DNA of 64,000 bases, from NCBI GenBank assembly GCA_030613505.1, contig JAUWLW010000002.1, forward strand, positions 1-64,000. Direction: 5' to 3'. Below the pieces are notes generated by a model that saw only the letters and a program-made list of their open reading frames with translations, was not told where the DNA came from and did no database searches. The translations under genes were made by a program, and so were the position numbers. Source of the DNA: Candidatus Zixiibacteriota bacterium. Its GTDB lineage: Bacteria > RBG-13-66-14 > B26-G2 > WVWN01. Positions 17,401 to 26,246 of this stretch are shown in pieces (positions within the stretch are counted from its first letter, which is position 1; the number at the start of each line of letters is the position of its first letter).

Positions 17401-18030
17401 TCAGCGATACAGCGTTTTGACGCGGCCGAGCGAGGTCGGCGCGACGCCGATGCCCTCGAGCGTTATGCGCATGTGGTGCCAGTAGTTGACGAGCGAGATC
17501 GAGCCGTTTACGTCGTAGTAGCCGCGGTTTGTTCCGGCCGTCGCGTACGTCGACGTCTGGCCGAGCTTATCCGAGTCCTTCCAATAAACCTCTATTATGA
17601 GATTGCGCCGGCCGTCGTATCGGAAGTCGGTATCGAAGGCCCAGCCGAACCAGGCGCCCCGTTCCGCGTAAATATACTGCTGACTCCGGCTGTAGATGTC
17701 GACCGGCGTGTTGCCGCCGTAGTTGGCCTCGAAGTTATACGTCAGCTGCGAGAGCGACGTGTGGCACAAGCGCAGTTTGAAGTTGTGATAGGTGCCCGCT
17801 TTGTTCTCGGCCCCCGAGAGGTGGCACCGCCACTCCCACTTCGTTATCGTACCCGCGGGGACGGCGTCGGTCGACAGAACCAGGTCCTGGTTCCGAACCC
17901 AGTTCTGCCCTCAACAACACCGGAAGGGGTACAGCGATTGGAGCTCGGTCCCGCCGACCGTTACGGTATCGCCTCGGGCGAGCGGCACGACGGCGGCTAG
18001 CGCGCACGCTATTATCAACGCTCTGGACAT
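17401..18030 (-). CDS. Predicted secreted selenoprotein, CCU type (in-frame UGA at residue 40)
   Basis: Start ATG at 18030 gives a signal peptide (MSRALIIACALAAVVPLARG). TGA at 17913-17911 lies in YPFRCC-U-GQ, with two Cys just before it. The frame then continues through AGTITKWEW, LRLCHTSLSQLT, NYGGNTPVDIY, GAWFGWAFD, YDGRRNLIIEV, HHMRITLE and the tag VAPTSLGRVKTLYR to 17401 (209 residues). It begins 19 bp after the stop of the 18050 gene and so is the second gene of a two-gene unit. An extra Cys (WRCHLSG) follows the WEW strand. The SECIS-like hairpin here has a full 7-bp stem. Confidence 0.85.
17877..17893 (-). promoter_or_regulatory. Predicted bacterial SECIS hairpin
   Basis: Perfect stem GAACCAG/CUGGUUC, loop GAC, loop starting 25 nt after the UGA. 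Confidence 0.75.
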
Positions 18031-18049
18031 AGAGGTTTCCCCTTTTCCG

Positions 18050-18697
18050 CTACCGGTGCAGCGTTTTGACGCGGCCGAGCGAGGTCGGCGCGACGCCGAC
18101 GACGCTGATCGTAAGGCGCATATGGTGCAGGTAATTCATTAACTCGCCCTGGTTCGGGTAGCCGTGTTGGGGGTTGCCGTACCGAATCGACGAGTATAGG
18201 CCGCGGGACATGATCTTGGTAATGTACGTGGGAGCCGCCCCCTCGCCGGCGTCCTCCTCCCACCAAACTTCTATTATAAAGTTATCGCGGCCGTTGTACG
18301 CGAAGGGCGTGCCGAAGGGCCAGCCGAACCACGACTCGGCGGGCGGGTTGACGTTGTGCGAGCTGCGATAGAACACGCGTACCGGCGTGTTGCCGGCGTA
18401 ATTGGTTTGAAAGGTATTCGTAAGCGCGTTGAGGTTCGTGTGGCATAGTTTTATCCTGAAATCTTTATAGGTCCCCCCGACTATACTACCGTTCGCGTGC
18501 CACTCCAACTTCGTAATCGAACCGGCGGGCACGGCGTCGCTCTGAAGAACCAGGTCCTGGATCCTCACGGCGCTGTAGTCTCAACACCCGTAGAACGGGA
18601 ACCCCTCGGTGCTTTGGGTTCCGCCGACGACGACCTGTACCGCGAAAACCGGGGCGGCGGTCAGAAAGGCGGCGGTAAAAATCGCAAACGTCTTCAT
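18050..18697 (-). CDS. Predicted secreted selenoprotein, GCU type (in-frame UGA at residue 39)
   Basis: ATG at 18697 follows AGGGAGA. Signal peptide MKTFAIFTAAFLTAAPVFA, then VQVVVGGTQ and FPFYGC-U-DY with TGA at 18583-18581. After it come SDAVPAGSITKLEW, IKLCHTNLNALT, NYAGNTPVRVFY, ESWFGWPFG, YNGRDNFIIEVWW, HHMRLTI and the tag VAPTSLGRVKTLHR (215 residues). The KLEW in place of KWEW is unusual in the family. It is first in a two-gene unit behind a TTGACG-N17-TATCAT promoter. Confidence 0.85.
18547..18563 (-). promoter_or_regulatory. Predicted bacterial SECIS hairpin
   Basis: Stem GAUCCAG/CUGGUUC with one U-U mismatch, loop GAC, loop 25 nt after the UGA. Confidence 0.68.
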
Positions 18698-18747
18698 TTC
18701 GAATCTCCCTGTTGGCGCTACGGCCATGAATTCAAATTCACGATAAT

Positions 18748-18776
18748 ATGATATCTGAGGTTTGAATACGCGTCAA
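18748..18776 (-). promoter_or_regulatory. Sigma-70-type promoter for the minus-strand selenoprotein pair
   Basis: Minus strand TTGACG, 17-nt spacer, TATCAT, about 50 bp upstream of the 18697 start. Confidence 0.65.
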
Positions 18777-18789
18777 GTTAATTACTCGT

Positions 18790-18814
18790 GACAAAACCGG
18801 CGTTCCGGCCGGTT
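18790..18814 (-). terminator. Terminator of the nickel/cobalt transport operon
   Basis: Minus strand AACCGGC-CGGAAC-GCCGGTT followed by TTGT, 30 bp after the cbiO stop. Confidence 0.6.
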
Positions 18815-18845
18815 CTCTGGACGCGGGTTCTTTCGGGGAAAATGG

Positions 18846-19550
18846 CTACGAGAGGCCGTATTCGCGCAGTAGACCCTCGTCCGTAAGGATTTCGCGCGCC
18901 GGCCCGGCCGCGACGACACGTCCTCGCGCGAGGACTGCAACGTCGGCGCAAAGCTGCGCGACGAACGCCAGGTCGTGGCTCGCGATTACCTTGGTGCCGC
19001 CGAGTGAACCCAGCAGTCCGGCCAGCTCGCGACGGCCTCGGCCGTCGAGGTTCGCCGTCGGCTCGTCGAGCGCGAGTACGTCCGGTTTCAAGGCCAGCGC
19101 CGCGGCGAGCGAAGCGCGCCGCCGTTCCCCCAGCGACATGTGGTGGGGGGAGCGCTTCTCGTAGCCTTGCAGGCTCGTTGCGGCCAGGGCCTCCCGGACG
19201 CGCGCGGTCACTGCTTCGTCCGGCAGACCTAAGTTCCGCGGGCCGAAGGCGACGTCGTCCTCCAGGCGCGGCATGAAGAGCATATCGTCCGGGTTCTGGA
19301 AGACGAGGCCGACGCGGCGCCGTATATCTTTAACGTTCCGCTTCGTTATCGGTTCGCCGAATATCTCCACCGCGCCGTCGCCGTTCAATATGCCGTTGAG
19401 GTGCAACAGCAGCGTCGATTTGCCGGCGCCGTTGGCGCCGACGACGCCGACGGTCGCGCCCGCTTCGACCGTGAGGTCTACGCCGTTCAACGCCGACGTA
19501 CCGTCAGGGTAGGCGTAGCTAAGGTTTTGTATTTTTATTGCGACGGTCAT
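18846..19550 (-). CDS. cbiO: ECF transporter ATP-binding protein, cobalt/nickel type
   Basis: A 234-residue ABC ATPase with Walker [10 protein letters not shown] (about 38), Q-loop [10 protein letters not shown], a signature region [10 protein letters not shown] (LSGGQ variant), Walker [13 protein letters not shown] and switch ASHD. The Q-loop NPDDMLF/QNPDDQLF pattern is typical of CbiO/EcfA. Its start overlaps the cbiQ stop by 4 bp. With CbiM, the PDGLE protein and CbiQ it forms a group I ECF uptake system for nickel or cobalt; NikR nearby favours nickel. Confidence 0.93.
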   Translation of the reverse strand: MTVAIKIQNLSYAYPDGTSALNGVDLTVEAGATVGVVGANGAGKSTLLLHLNGILNGDGAVEIFGEPITKRNVKDIRRRVGLVFQNPDDMLFMPRLEDDVAFGPRNLGLPDEAVTARVREALAATSLQGYEKRSPHHMSLGERRRASLAAALALKPDVLALDEPTANLDGRGRRELAGLLGSLGGTKVIASHDLAFVAQLCADVAVLARGRVVAAGPAREILTDEGLLREYGLS

Positions 19551-20227
19551 ATTTTATTTAAGTCGTAACCGCGGCTGAGCATCGCGGCCCAGATCCGCTC
19601 GGCGCGTTCGTAGCTGCGGACGAAGAGCGCGGCCACCGCGGGCCCGAGCGTCCGGAATTGGGCGAGCCGCCTGCGGCCGAAGTAGCGCGCCGCCCACGCC
19701 CGCTGTAGCCGCTCGATTTCTTCCACCAGCACGAATATATAGCGATAGGTAAACGAGAGCAGGGATAAAAGAAATACCGGAACGCGGAACCAGGCCAACC
19801 CTTTCAGTAAAGATTGGAACGGCGTTGTCGCGAGTAAAAGAACGACGTACGCGAGGGAAAGGTAAGCTTTAACGATTACCGTCGCGTATAACCGCAGGCC
19901 GGCGTCGGAAATTACCGCGGCGTGGCCGAAGGCAGGCAATTGCCATATGGCCCGGCCTTCCGTGGTAAAGGGGAGGAAAATCCCTATTATAATGGAGAAA
20001 GGGAGTACGGCTGCCGCGCGAGCGAACACGTACCGAAACGGCAACCGGGCCGCGGCGACGGCGGCCACGAGGAGGGCCGCGGCCGCGGCCGGCACGTACC
20101 AGGGGGGCGCGCGAAGGGCGTTTAGGGTAACGATTGCCGCCGCCGCGACTATTATTTTTACCCGGGCGTCGCGGCGGTGAAAGAAGCTGTCGCGTTCGCT
20201 GTACTTGTCGAGGAAGCTGTGGCGCAT
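19547..20227 (-). CDS. cbiQ: ECF transporter transmembrane protein CbiQ
   Basis: A 226-residue polytopic membrane protein starting [25 protein letters not shown], typical of CbiQ/EcfT. About five hydrophobic helices follow, then the coupling region with two Ala-Arg-Gly-like motifs near the end ([26 protein letters not shown]) that contact the ATPase. It directly abuts the PDGLE gene upstream. Confidence 0.92.
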   Translation of the reverse strand: MRHSFLDKYSERDSFFHRRDARVKIIVAAAAIVTLNALRAPPWYVPAAAAALLVAAVAAARLPFRYVFARAAAVLPFSIIIGIFLPFTTEGRAIWQLPAFGHAAVISDAGLRLYATVIVKAYLSLAYVVLLLATTPFQSLLKGLAWFRVPVFLLSLLSFTYRYIFVLVEEIERLQRAWAARYFGRRRLAQFRTLGPAVAALFVRSYERAERIWAAMLSRGYDLNKI

Positions 20228-20515
20228 CTAATTACGGCGTTTACGGAGCGTTGCCGCCAACGCGAAGGCTACGGCGAACGTCAGCGCCGTCCCTAAGCCG
20301 CCCGCTAAGGCGGTCGCGAGCCGTTCGCCCCTTACGCCGGGGAACGCGTAGTCCGGAACCGGCGACGAGACGAGGGGTTCGCCCTCGCCCCGGCCCAGGA
20401 AACCTTTGGCTTGTGCAACTCGCTCGAGGCCGTCGAGCCAGCTCGAGGCGAACGGCGAAACGATTACGCCGAGGAATAGCGCCGCGGCCAGCGCAACCCA
20501 GGTGAACTTTTTCAC
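20228..20515 (-). CDS. PDGLE-domain protein (CbiN-like accessory subunit)
   Basis: A 95-residue protein. The GTG start at 20515 overlaps the cbiM stop (GTGA). It has an N-terminal hydrophobic helix, the segment SPFASSWLDGLERVAQAKGF resembling the PDGLE motif (Trp-Leu here in place of the usual residues before DGLE), a loop with Pro and Gly, and a C-terminal helix with a basic end. This topology is that of the PDGLE subunits that replace CbiN/NikN in some nickel/cobalt ECF systems. Longer upstream frames are shadows within cbiM. Confidence 0.85.
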   Translation of the reverse strand: MKKFTWVALAAALFLGVIVSPFASSWLDGLERVAQAKGFLGRGEGEPLVSSPVPDYAFPGVRGERLATALAGGLGTALTFAVAFALAATLRKRRN

Positions 20516-21159
20516 CGCGCGCCACCCCCCGGCGCGAGCTCGAGCAGGTCGGGCCGTGTCGCCCGAAGCGCGCCCAGCGCCAGCGCCGTTATGAGCCCTT
20601 CGCCGACGCCGATGACGGCGTGTACGACCGTCATCGCCGGGAGGACCACGGCCAACGGTATCGTTCCCGATATGGCAAGCTCCACCGCGCACGTTGACGC
20701 CGCCGCCACTACGGCGAGCCAGGCCGCTGCGAAAGACGCGACGAACCTACCGGCCTCGTTCCGCCACAAGCGCCGTATCAAACGGTATAGGCCGTACCCG
20801 ACGAAAGGCGTGACGACGGCCATATTGAACACGTTGGCGCCCAGCGCCAGGACGCCGCCGTCGCCGAAGACCAGCGCTTGGATGACGAGGACGAGCGTCA
20901 TTACCAACGTGGCCGCCCAAGGCCCCAGGATGATGGCTGCCAGCGCGCCGCCGGCGAAGTGTCCCGACGTTCCGCCGGCGACGGGGAAATTCAACATCTG
21001 CGAGGCGAAGATGAAGGCCGCGAGCACCGCCATAAGCGGTACGGCGCGCTCGCTCAACGCGCGGCGGGCGCGCGCGGCCGCGACGGCGACGAAACCTGCT
21101 CCGACGACATCGAGTGCTACGAACGTCTTGGCGTCCAGGAAACCGTCGGGAATATGCAT
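20512..21159 (-). CDS. cbiM: ECF transporter substrate-specific component CbiM/NikM
   Basis: A 215-residue membrane protein beginning MHIPDGFLD. The N-terminal Met1-His2 ligate the metal ion in NikM structures. The core includes FPVAGGTSGHFAGGALAAIILGPWAA, which carries the conserved His of the binding site, and ANVFNMAVV. About seven membrane helices. Its neighbours complete the transporter. The metal is inferred as nickel from nikR. Confidence 0.94.
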   Translation of the reverse strand: MHIPDGFLDAKTFVALDVVGAGFVAVAAARARRALSERAVPLMAVLAAFIFASQMLNFPVAGGTSGHFAGGALAAIILGPWAATLVMTLVLVIQALVFGDGGVLALGANVFNMAVVTPFVGYGLYRLIRRLWRNEAGRFVASFAAAWLAVVAAASTCAVELAISGTIPLAVVLPAMTVVHAVIGVGEGLITALALGALRATRPDLLELAPGGGAR

Positions 21160-21169
21160 GCGCGCTCCT

Positions 21170-21907
21170 TTAGAACACGGCCCACGTCGCGCCTACGGTG
21201 GCGCCGAATTCACCTTCCGCGGCGCCGAAGCCGAACGAAACGCCGGCGTCCAAAACGAGGGCTTTTACGACGGCGTAACTAAACCCGCCGCCGGCCGACA
21301 TTGCGTACTTACCCGTCTCTTCATCTCGGGCGAAGTCGGCCAGTACCTCGGCCGCTACGCCGAGACGTTCCCCGGGGAAAACCTCGGCCGCAACAGCCGC
21401 GAATGCGCAACCCTTGGCTTCGCGGCTCTTAGGAAACGCGTGGCTGTAGCCCACGTTGCCGTGGAGCGTCGCTGCGCCGACGGCGAGACTCGCGGCCGCC
21501 AAGGCGGCGACGTCGTTCGAGCCGCTACCGAGGCCCCGGACCTCGTCCCCCGTGGCGAACTTTATCTCCGGGACGACGGCCAACGTCAGGAGCCTGACCT
21601 CCGCCAGCTTGAACTTGGCGCGCGCCGCGACGTCACCGAAGCCGAAGGCCTTTTCGCCTCCTTCGACCCTAGAGAGGACCACCGGGACTTCCATTGCGGC
21701 GTCGAAGACGTCCGCCACGCCGTACGTGACGACGAGGCCGTGGCCGTATTGCCGGCACTCTTTCGGCGCGTCGGCGTACTCGAGGCCGAATTCCAGTTCC
21801 AACGACCGGCGGCCGACGGTATAAGCGTCTTCGGTCGCCAGCGGCCGGCCCGCCCAGGAGGGGACGGCGGCCACGTAGAATATCAGTACCGCGTATAATA
21901 TCCTCAT
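21170..21907 (-). CDS. Predicted outer-membrane beta-barrel protein
   Basis: The ATG at 21907 gives MRILYAVLIFYVAAVPSWAGRPLATEDAY: a signal peptide then the RPLxTEDA start seen in MetA-pathway (Phenol_MetA_deg) barrel proteins. Alternating amphipathic strands follow and the chain ends in aromatic Phe (GATWAVF), as in many outer-membrane barrels. A GTG three codons upstream would also fit. Being the first gene behind the NikR-type operator, it may be an outer-membrane channel for nickel or a nickel chelate (inference). Confidence 0.7.
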   Translation of the reverse strand: MRILYAVLIFYVAAVPSWAGRPLATEDAYTVGRRSLELEFGLEYADAPKECRQYGHGLVVTYGVADVFDAAMEVPVVLSRVEGGEKAFGFGDVAARAKFKLAEVRLLTLAVVPEIKFATGDEVRGLGSGSNDVAALAAASLAVGAATLHGNVGYSHAFPKSREAKGCAFAAVAAEVFPGERLGVAAEVLADFARDEETGKYAMSAGGGFSYAVVKALVLDAGVSFGFGAAEGEFGATVGATWAVF

Positions 21908-21916
21908 ATAACCCAC

Positions 21917-21943
21917 GTAACACTATTATAAAATATGTGTTAC
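21917..21943 (-). promoter_or_regulatory. Palindromic operator, probable NikR site, overlapping a -10 box
   Basis: GTAACAC-N13-GTGTTAC, a perfect 7-bp inverted repeat. On the minus strand its spacer contains TATAAT, so binding would block RNA polymerase. The start codon lies only about 10 bp further on. The divided two-half-site geometry and the adjacent nikR gene make NikR the likely ligand. Confidence 0.7.
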
Positions 21944-21971
21944 TAGAATCTAATAAAAAAAGGCGCTCGTG

Positions 21972-22391
21972 TCAAGGTAATTCTTTACCCGCGGCTACGA
22001 GGGTGAGCTTGCCGTGCTTGACGCCGCGGGCGCCGATAAGGTGGTCCGCCAGGGCTCGGATCTCGCTTGCTTTCCCCCTGACGACGAGGACTTCGAGGCA
22101 GCGGTGGCGCTCGAGGTGGACGTGAAGGGTGGAGACGACGACGCCGGCGTGTTCGTGCTGAATGTCGGTGAGTTTCTCCTGGAGGTCGGGGACGTGGTGG
22201 TCGTAAACCAGCGTAACGGTCCCGACCGCGGGGCCGCGCCCCGCCTTCCACGCCTCCTCCGCCAGGTAGTCCCGGAGGAGGTCGCGAATGGCCTCCGAAC
22301 GGGAGGCGTAGCCCTTGCGATCTATCAACCGGTCGAACTCGCGCAGGAGCTCTTCCGCCAGCGAAACGCCGAAACGACTCGTTTTTGACAT
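21972..22391 (-). CDS. nikR: Nickel-responsive transcriptional regulator NikR
   Basis: A 139-residue protein: N-terminal ribbon-helix-helix (SRFGVSLAEELLREFDRLI...SRSEAIRDLLRDYL) and C-terminal ACT-like metal domain. The nickel ligands are visible as the His in QHEHAG, the two His in LHVHLERHRC and its Cys. Length is typical. It would repress the downstream transport operon through the palindrome at 21917-21943 when nickel is plentiful. Confidence 0.94.
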   Translation of the reverse strand: MSKTSRFGVSLAEELLREFDRLIDRKGYASRSEAIRDLLRDYLAEEAWKAGRGPAVGTVTLVYDHHVPDLQEKLTDIQHEHAGVVVSTLHVHLERHRCLEVLVVRGKASEIRALADHLIGARGVKHGKLTLVAAGKELP

Positions 22392-22425
22392 ATCTAAGAA
22401 ATAGTCGTATTGAAAGGTTGCTGCT

Positions 22426-23928
22426 TCAGAATTTACTCCAGAACAATAGATTATACAACAGGGCTTGTCCTACGTTCAAGACGATGAATATCAACGGCAT
22501 CGCCGCCGTCCCCCGTTCGCGGCTAAGACGCGTAAGCTCCGCCGCCGCGGGAACGACGAACATCGGGACGAGGAACGCGCCCACCCGCTCCATTTCGCCC
22601 AATACGAGTCCCGAGAAGTTAAACGCCAAAAACGCCGCCGCGAACGACAGCGTAATAGCGCCGTAGATAGACCGGCGGACTTCCTTTACGGTGATCGCCC
22701 TGAATAATCCCCGCGCATACAGTACCGCGGTGGGGATGCCCATCGAGGCCGCCAGCGTGAATAAGTTGGCGAATACGTAGACGCCGTACTGCCGGTGCCC
22801 CGAGCCCGGCGCTTCGAATCCGGGTAGGCCGAGGGTCCTTCCGATGAATTTAACTACGTCGTCGCCGGCGGCGTGTATTCTTTGGGCTTCGGCGAAGCAC
22901 CGCTTGAAGACGGCGACGTGGTCGTAGCCGGTTACGAGCTGGAAGGCGGCGAGCGCCGCGAAGGCGACGGCGACCGCCGTAACCCACCATCCGAACGAGC
23001 GGAGCCAACCGCGGCCCTTTATCGCCGCGGCCAGCGCGAACGCTCCCAGGATGGGCACGAGCGCCGCCAGCACGTACGACGTCGTCAGCGCTACCGCCAG
23101 GGCGACGCCCGCCGCTACCGCCCAGGGCCAGGGCCTTTTGGTCGTGGCCGCCAAGAGGCCGAAGGTCATTATCGCTGCCGCGAGCAGGCAGTTAAGGCCG
23201 TCGGGTTCCGAGCCGAAAATCAATAATATTGGCGCGGTGGCCAGTAGGGCCGCGGCCCAAAGGGCCCGGCGTTTGTCCGTTATGGCTCGCGCGCCGTAGT
23301 AGAGGACCGGTACGCTGGCGGCGGCGATTACCATAAATGCGAGAGCGAGGGCGTACGTATTGCCGCCGAGCAAACGGTCGAGGCCGCCGAGCAGCCAATA
23401 GACGAAGGCGGGACGGACGCGGCAATGGGCGTGGACGTATACGAGCTCCGTAACGCGTGCGATGTCAACGAGCGGATGGGGTAGGCCGAGTATATTGCGG
23501 GCGTCTTCGACGAAGCGCTCGACCCAGACGAGCGGTAGGTTGCGGCCTACGCCGGGGGCGAAGCTGACGGCGATTATTCCCGCCAAGCCGCCGGCCCCGA
23601 TAATGAGGGGCTTCCCGGACCGCGCGCCGTAGAATATCGCCCAGGCCCCGGCCGCGGCGGCCGCGGCGGTCGGCAGCAGGAGCCAAGATACCCTCGGGTC
23701 GGAATAAGCGTTGAATGGTAAAAACCAGGTCCGCCCTTCGTAGCTCGAAAATTCGAAAATTACGTTCAGGATGAAGACGAGGACCACGGCGGCGTAAGCG
23801 GCCGTTATTTGGACGTAGACGTTGCCGCATATCCGGCGCCATGGCTTCTTCGCCTTGAGGCCGGCTTCCTGGTCGTCGCGCCCCGGACGTGTGCTTTTGC
23901 CGTCGGCGTTAGATTTCAACGTCTCCAC
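22426..23928 (-). CDS. Polytopic membrane protein, GT-C (GT39)-like, copy 2
   Basis: A 500-residue protein with a charged N-terminus and about 11-12 predicted membrane helices. It is a tandem paralogue of the next gene upstream: both share TGYDHVAVFK, the NFSGLVLGE-ER segment, a closing LLYNLLF/FVYKIFLF end and the same spacing. Topology and the luminal loop after helix 1 resemble dolichyl-phosphate-mannose-type glycosyltransferases, but the canonical acidic pair is not clear (DIARVTELVY may correspond). Function is not assigned. Confidence 0.7.
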   Translation of the reverse strand: METLKSNADGKSTRPGRDDQEAGLKAKKPWRRICGNVYVQITAAYAAVVLVFILNVIFEFSSYEGRTWFLPFNAYSDPRVSWLLLPTAAAAAAGAWAIFYGARSGKPLIIGAGGLAGIIAVSFAPGVGRNLPLVWVERFVEDARNILGLPHPLVDIARVTELVYVHAHCRVRPAFVYWLLGGLDRLLGGNTYALALAFMVIAAASVPVLYYGARAITDKRRALWAAALLATAPILLIFGSEPDGLNCLLAAAIMTFGLLAATTKRPWPWAVAAGVALAVALTTSYVLAALVPILGAFALAAAIKGRGWLRSFGWWVTAVAVAFAALAAFQLVTGYDHVAVFKRCFAEAQRIHAAGDDVVKFIGRTLGLPGFEAPGSGHRQYGVYVFANLFTLAASMGIPTAVLYARGLFRAITVKEVRRSIYGAITLSFAAAFLAFNFSGLVLGEMERVGAFLVPMFVVPAAAELTRLSRERGTAAMPLIFIVLNVGQALLYNLLFWSKF

Positions 23929-23957
23929 GGATTTGCCTTCAACGTAGTCGCCGCGTT

Positions 23958-25397
23958 TTAGAACAAGAAGATCTTGTAAACGAAAGATTGAATCATCATG
24001 AGCGCGAAAATACCGGCTACCAACTTACCGCCGCCTCGCCGCTTCGCAAGGTCCGCTAACGCCACTCCCGCGGCGACGAAGAACGCCGGATACAGGAAAA
24101 GCCACACGCGTTCGACTTCGCCCAGGACCAATCCGGAAAAGTTGAAGGCCAGAAACACCAGCAAGAAGCCGATAGTAGTCGCGCCGTAAAACGAGCGGCG
24201 GGTGCGCTTTTGCCGGATTACCCGGAATACTTCGCGTACGAATAGGACGCCGACCGGGACGCCGACCGCGACGAAGGCCGTGAAGAGGTTGCCGAACGCG
24301 TAGAACCAGTATGGCCGCGCGGCGGCCTTGCTCGCCGTATCGGCGTGGCGCCCGAATAGCTTGCCTATTAACGCTAATACGTTAGTCCCCGCCGAGGGGA
24401 GCTGCTGGTTGGCCCAGCACGCCTTTTTGAAGACGGCCACGTGGTCGTAGCCGGTGGCGAGCTGGAACGCCGCGAGCGCCGCGGCCGCCACCGCGGGAAT
24501 GAGCAGCCACGCCAGGCCCGCTCTCGTCCACCGCCGGCCCGAAACCGCTGCGGCTATGGCGAACGTCACGAAAACGGCCACGTATATCCCGAGCGGGAAG
24601 TACGTCAGTAGCGCGACGGCGAGGACGACGCCGGCCGCGGCGGCCCAGCGCCAGGGCGTCGCGGAGGAGGCGGCCTTCAATCCCAGCGCCAACAGCGCCG
24701 TGCCCAAAAGGCAGTACAGCCCGACGGGCCCGGCGCCAAAGAATAGGAGCGATGGCGAGCACGCGAACAACGCCGCCGCTAGTAGCGCCTCCTCCCGTCC
24801 GGTTACGACGCGCGCCGCGGCGTACAATACCCACACGCAGGCCGCGGCGACCGCGACGTACACGAGCAAGATGGCGTAAATGTTGCTTTCGCACAAACGG
24901 TCGACCAGACCGAGGGACCAAAAAGTGAGGCCCGGGCGCGTGCGGCCCAACGAGCTGAGGTTTTTCATAGCCTCGACGTAACCCGCGAAGACGTTGGGTA
25001 CGTCGAAGGCCGCGCGCGTATTGAGGAGGTACCTGTTGAGCGCGAGAAGAGGGTACGTTCGACCGAAGGCGGGGCCGAGGCTTATGGCGGCGACATTTAC
25101 GAACGCGCCCAGCGGAAGGACCCAGTGCTTGCGCGCGCGAACGCCCCATACGAGGAGCGCGGTGGCGCCGACGACGGCCGCGGCCGCGGGGAGGAGGCGC
25201 CACGAGAAGCGGGGGTCCCAATACGTAAAAAGCGGCGAGAGCCAGATTTTGCCCAGATATTCCGAGCGGAAGAGGAAGGCCCGGGCGGCCAAAACCGCGG
25301 CGACGAAGCCGTAAGCGACGGCTAGGTAGACGTAAAAATTCGACGCCCGGCGCGCGGGCGCGGTTTTACCGGCGGCTTCCGGCTGTGGCGCTTCCAC
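23958..25397 (-). CDS. Polytopic membrane protein, GT-C (GT39)-like, copy 1
   Basis: A 479-residue paralogue of the following gene, 29 bp apart, so one transcript is likely. After a short cytoplasmic tail come about 11 hydrophobic helices. Shared blocks include TRPGLTFWSLGLVDRL, LATGYDHVAVFKKACW and FNFSGLVLGEVERVWLF. It is probably a lipid-linked sugar transferase, but that rests on topology alone. Confidence 0.7.
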   Translation of the reverse strand: MEAPQPEAAGKTAPARRASNFYVYLAVAYGFVAAVLAARAFLFRSEYLGKIWLSPLFTYWDPRFSWRLLPAAAAVVGATALLVWGVRARKHWVLPLGAFVNVAAISLGPAFGRTYPLLALNRYLLNTRAAFDVPNVFAGYVEAMKNLSSLGRTRPGLTFWSLGLVDRLCESNIYAILLVYVAVAAACVWVLYAAARVVTGREEALLAAALFACSPSLLFFGAGPVGLYCLLGTALLALGLKAASSATPWRWAAAAGVVLAVALLTYFPLGIYVAVFVTFAIAAAVSGRRWTRAGLAWLLIPAVAAAALAAFQLATGYDHVAVFKKACWANQQLPSAGTNVLALIGKLFGRHADTASKAAARPYWFYAFGNLFTAFVAVGVPVGVLFVREVFRVIRQKRTRRSFYGATTIGFLLVFLAFNFSGLVLGEVERVWLFLYPAFFVAAGVALADLAKRRGGGKLVAGIFALMMIQSFVYKIFLF

Positions 25398-25432
25398 GTC
25401 GAAACTATAATTGATTACCCTTGGAGCCGCAA

Positions 25433-25456
25433 TAAAAAAACCCGCCGGGCGGGCCT
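25433..25456 (-). terminator. Terminator of the dehydratase/activase operon
   Basis: Minus strand GGCCCGCC-CGGCGGG followed by seven T, downstream of the activase gene. Confidence 0.75.
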
Positions 25457-25478
25457 TCGAGTCGGCGGCGGTTAATTC

Positions 25479-26246
25479 CTAGCCGCGGGCGAGCAGCGCC
25501 GCGCCGAGGGCGCCGACGAACTGGGGCTCCGGCAGGACCTCCACGTCGCGGCCGAGCGCGGCGGCCAACGCCCGGGCGAAACCCCTGTTTAGCGCTACGC
25601 CCCCCGAGAGGACGTAGCGGCTCCCGCCCAACCGGGAGGCGAGCGACGATACGCGTTCCGCCACCGCGCGCAATACCCCCGCGCCGATGGCGGCCGGTTC
25701 TACGTCCTCGTGCAGCAGGCCGACGACTTCCGATTCGGCGAAGACGGTGCACATATTGTTGACCTTGGCCGCGTCGGGCCGGGACGCGTCGAGGGCCGCC
25801 AGCTCGAGCAGATCCATTTCCAGCGCCCGGGCCATGATCTCGAGAAAGCGGCCCGTCCCGGCGGCGCAGCGGTCGTTCATCGCGAACTCAGCCACGCCGC
25901 CGCGGCCGTTTACTCGTATAGCTTTAACGTCCTGGCCGCCGACGTCGACGACGGTGACGTCGCCGCCGACGTGTTCGAAGGCGCCGCGGGCGTGGCACAT
26001 TATTTCGGTTACGGCGCGGTCCGCGAAAGGTACGCGCGCGCGGCCGTAACCCGTACCGACGACGCGAGCCACCTCCGGTTCGGTTGCCCTTAATTCGGCC
26101 AAAGCCTCGTCGAAGGCTTTACGCGCCGCGACGGCGCCGGCGACGCCGGTGGGGAGGGCCGCTTTGGCGGCGGCCCTCCCGTCGTCGTTAATAACCACGC
26201 ACTTGGTCGCCAGCGACCCTACGTCTATGCCGGCGTAATAAGCCAT
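25479..26246 (-). CDS. 2-hydroxyacyl-CoA dehydratase-type activase (BcrAD/BadFG/HgdC family)
   Basis: A 255-residue ASKHA-fold ATPase that injects electrons into a partner iron-sulfur protein. Motifs: GIDVGSLATK (phosphate 1), VDVGGQDVKAI, NDRCAAGTGRF and NMCTVFAESEV. The two Cys of CAAG and CTVF bridge the subunit-interface [4Fe-4S] cluster of the dimer. It starts directly after the partner gene (26247). The pair resembles the double-cubane cluster protein and its reductase as well as HgdC/HgdB. Confidence 0.93.
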   Translation of the reverse strand: MAYYAGIDVGSLATKCVVINDDGRAAAKAALPTGVAGAVAARKAFDEALAELRATEPEVARVVGTGYGRARVPFADRAVTEIMCHARGAFEHVGGDVTVVDVGGQDVKAIRVNGRGGVAEFAMNDRCAAGTGRFLEIMARALEMDLLELAALDASRPDAAKVNNMCTVFAESEVVGLLHEDVEPAAIGAGVLRAVAERVSSLASRLGGSRYVLSGGVALNRGFARALAAALGRDVEVLPEPQFVGALGAALLARG

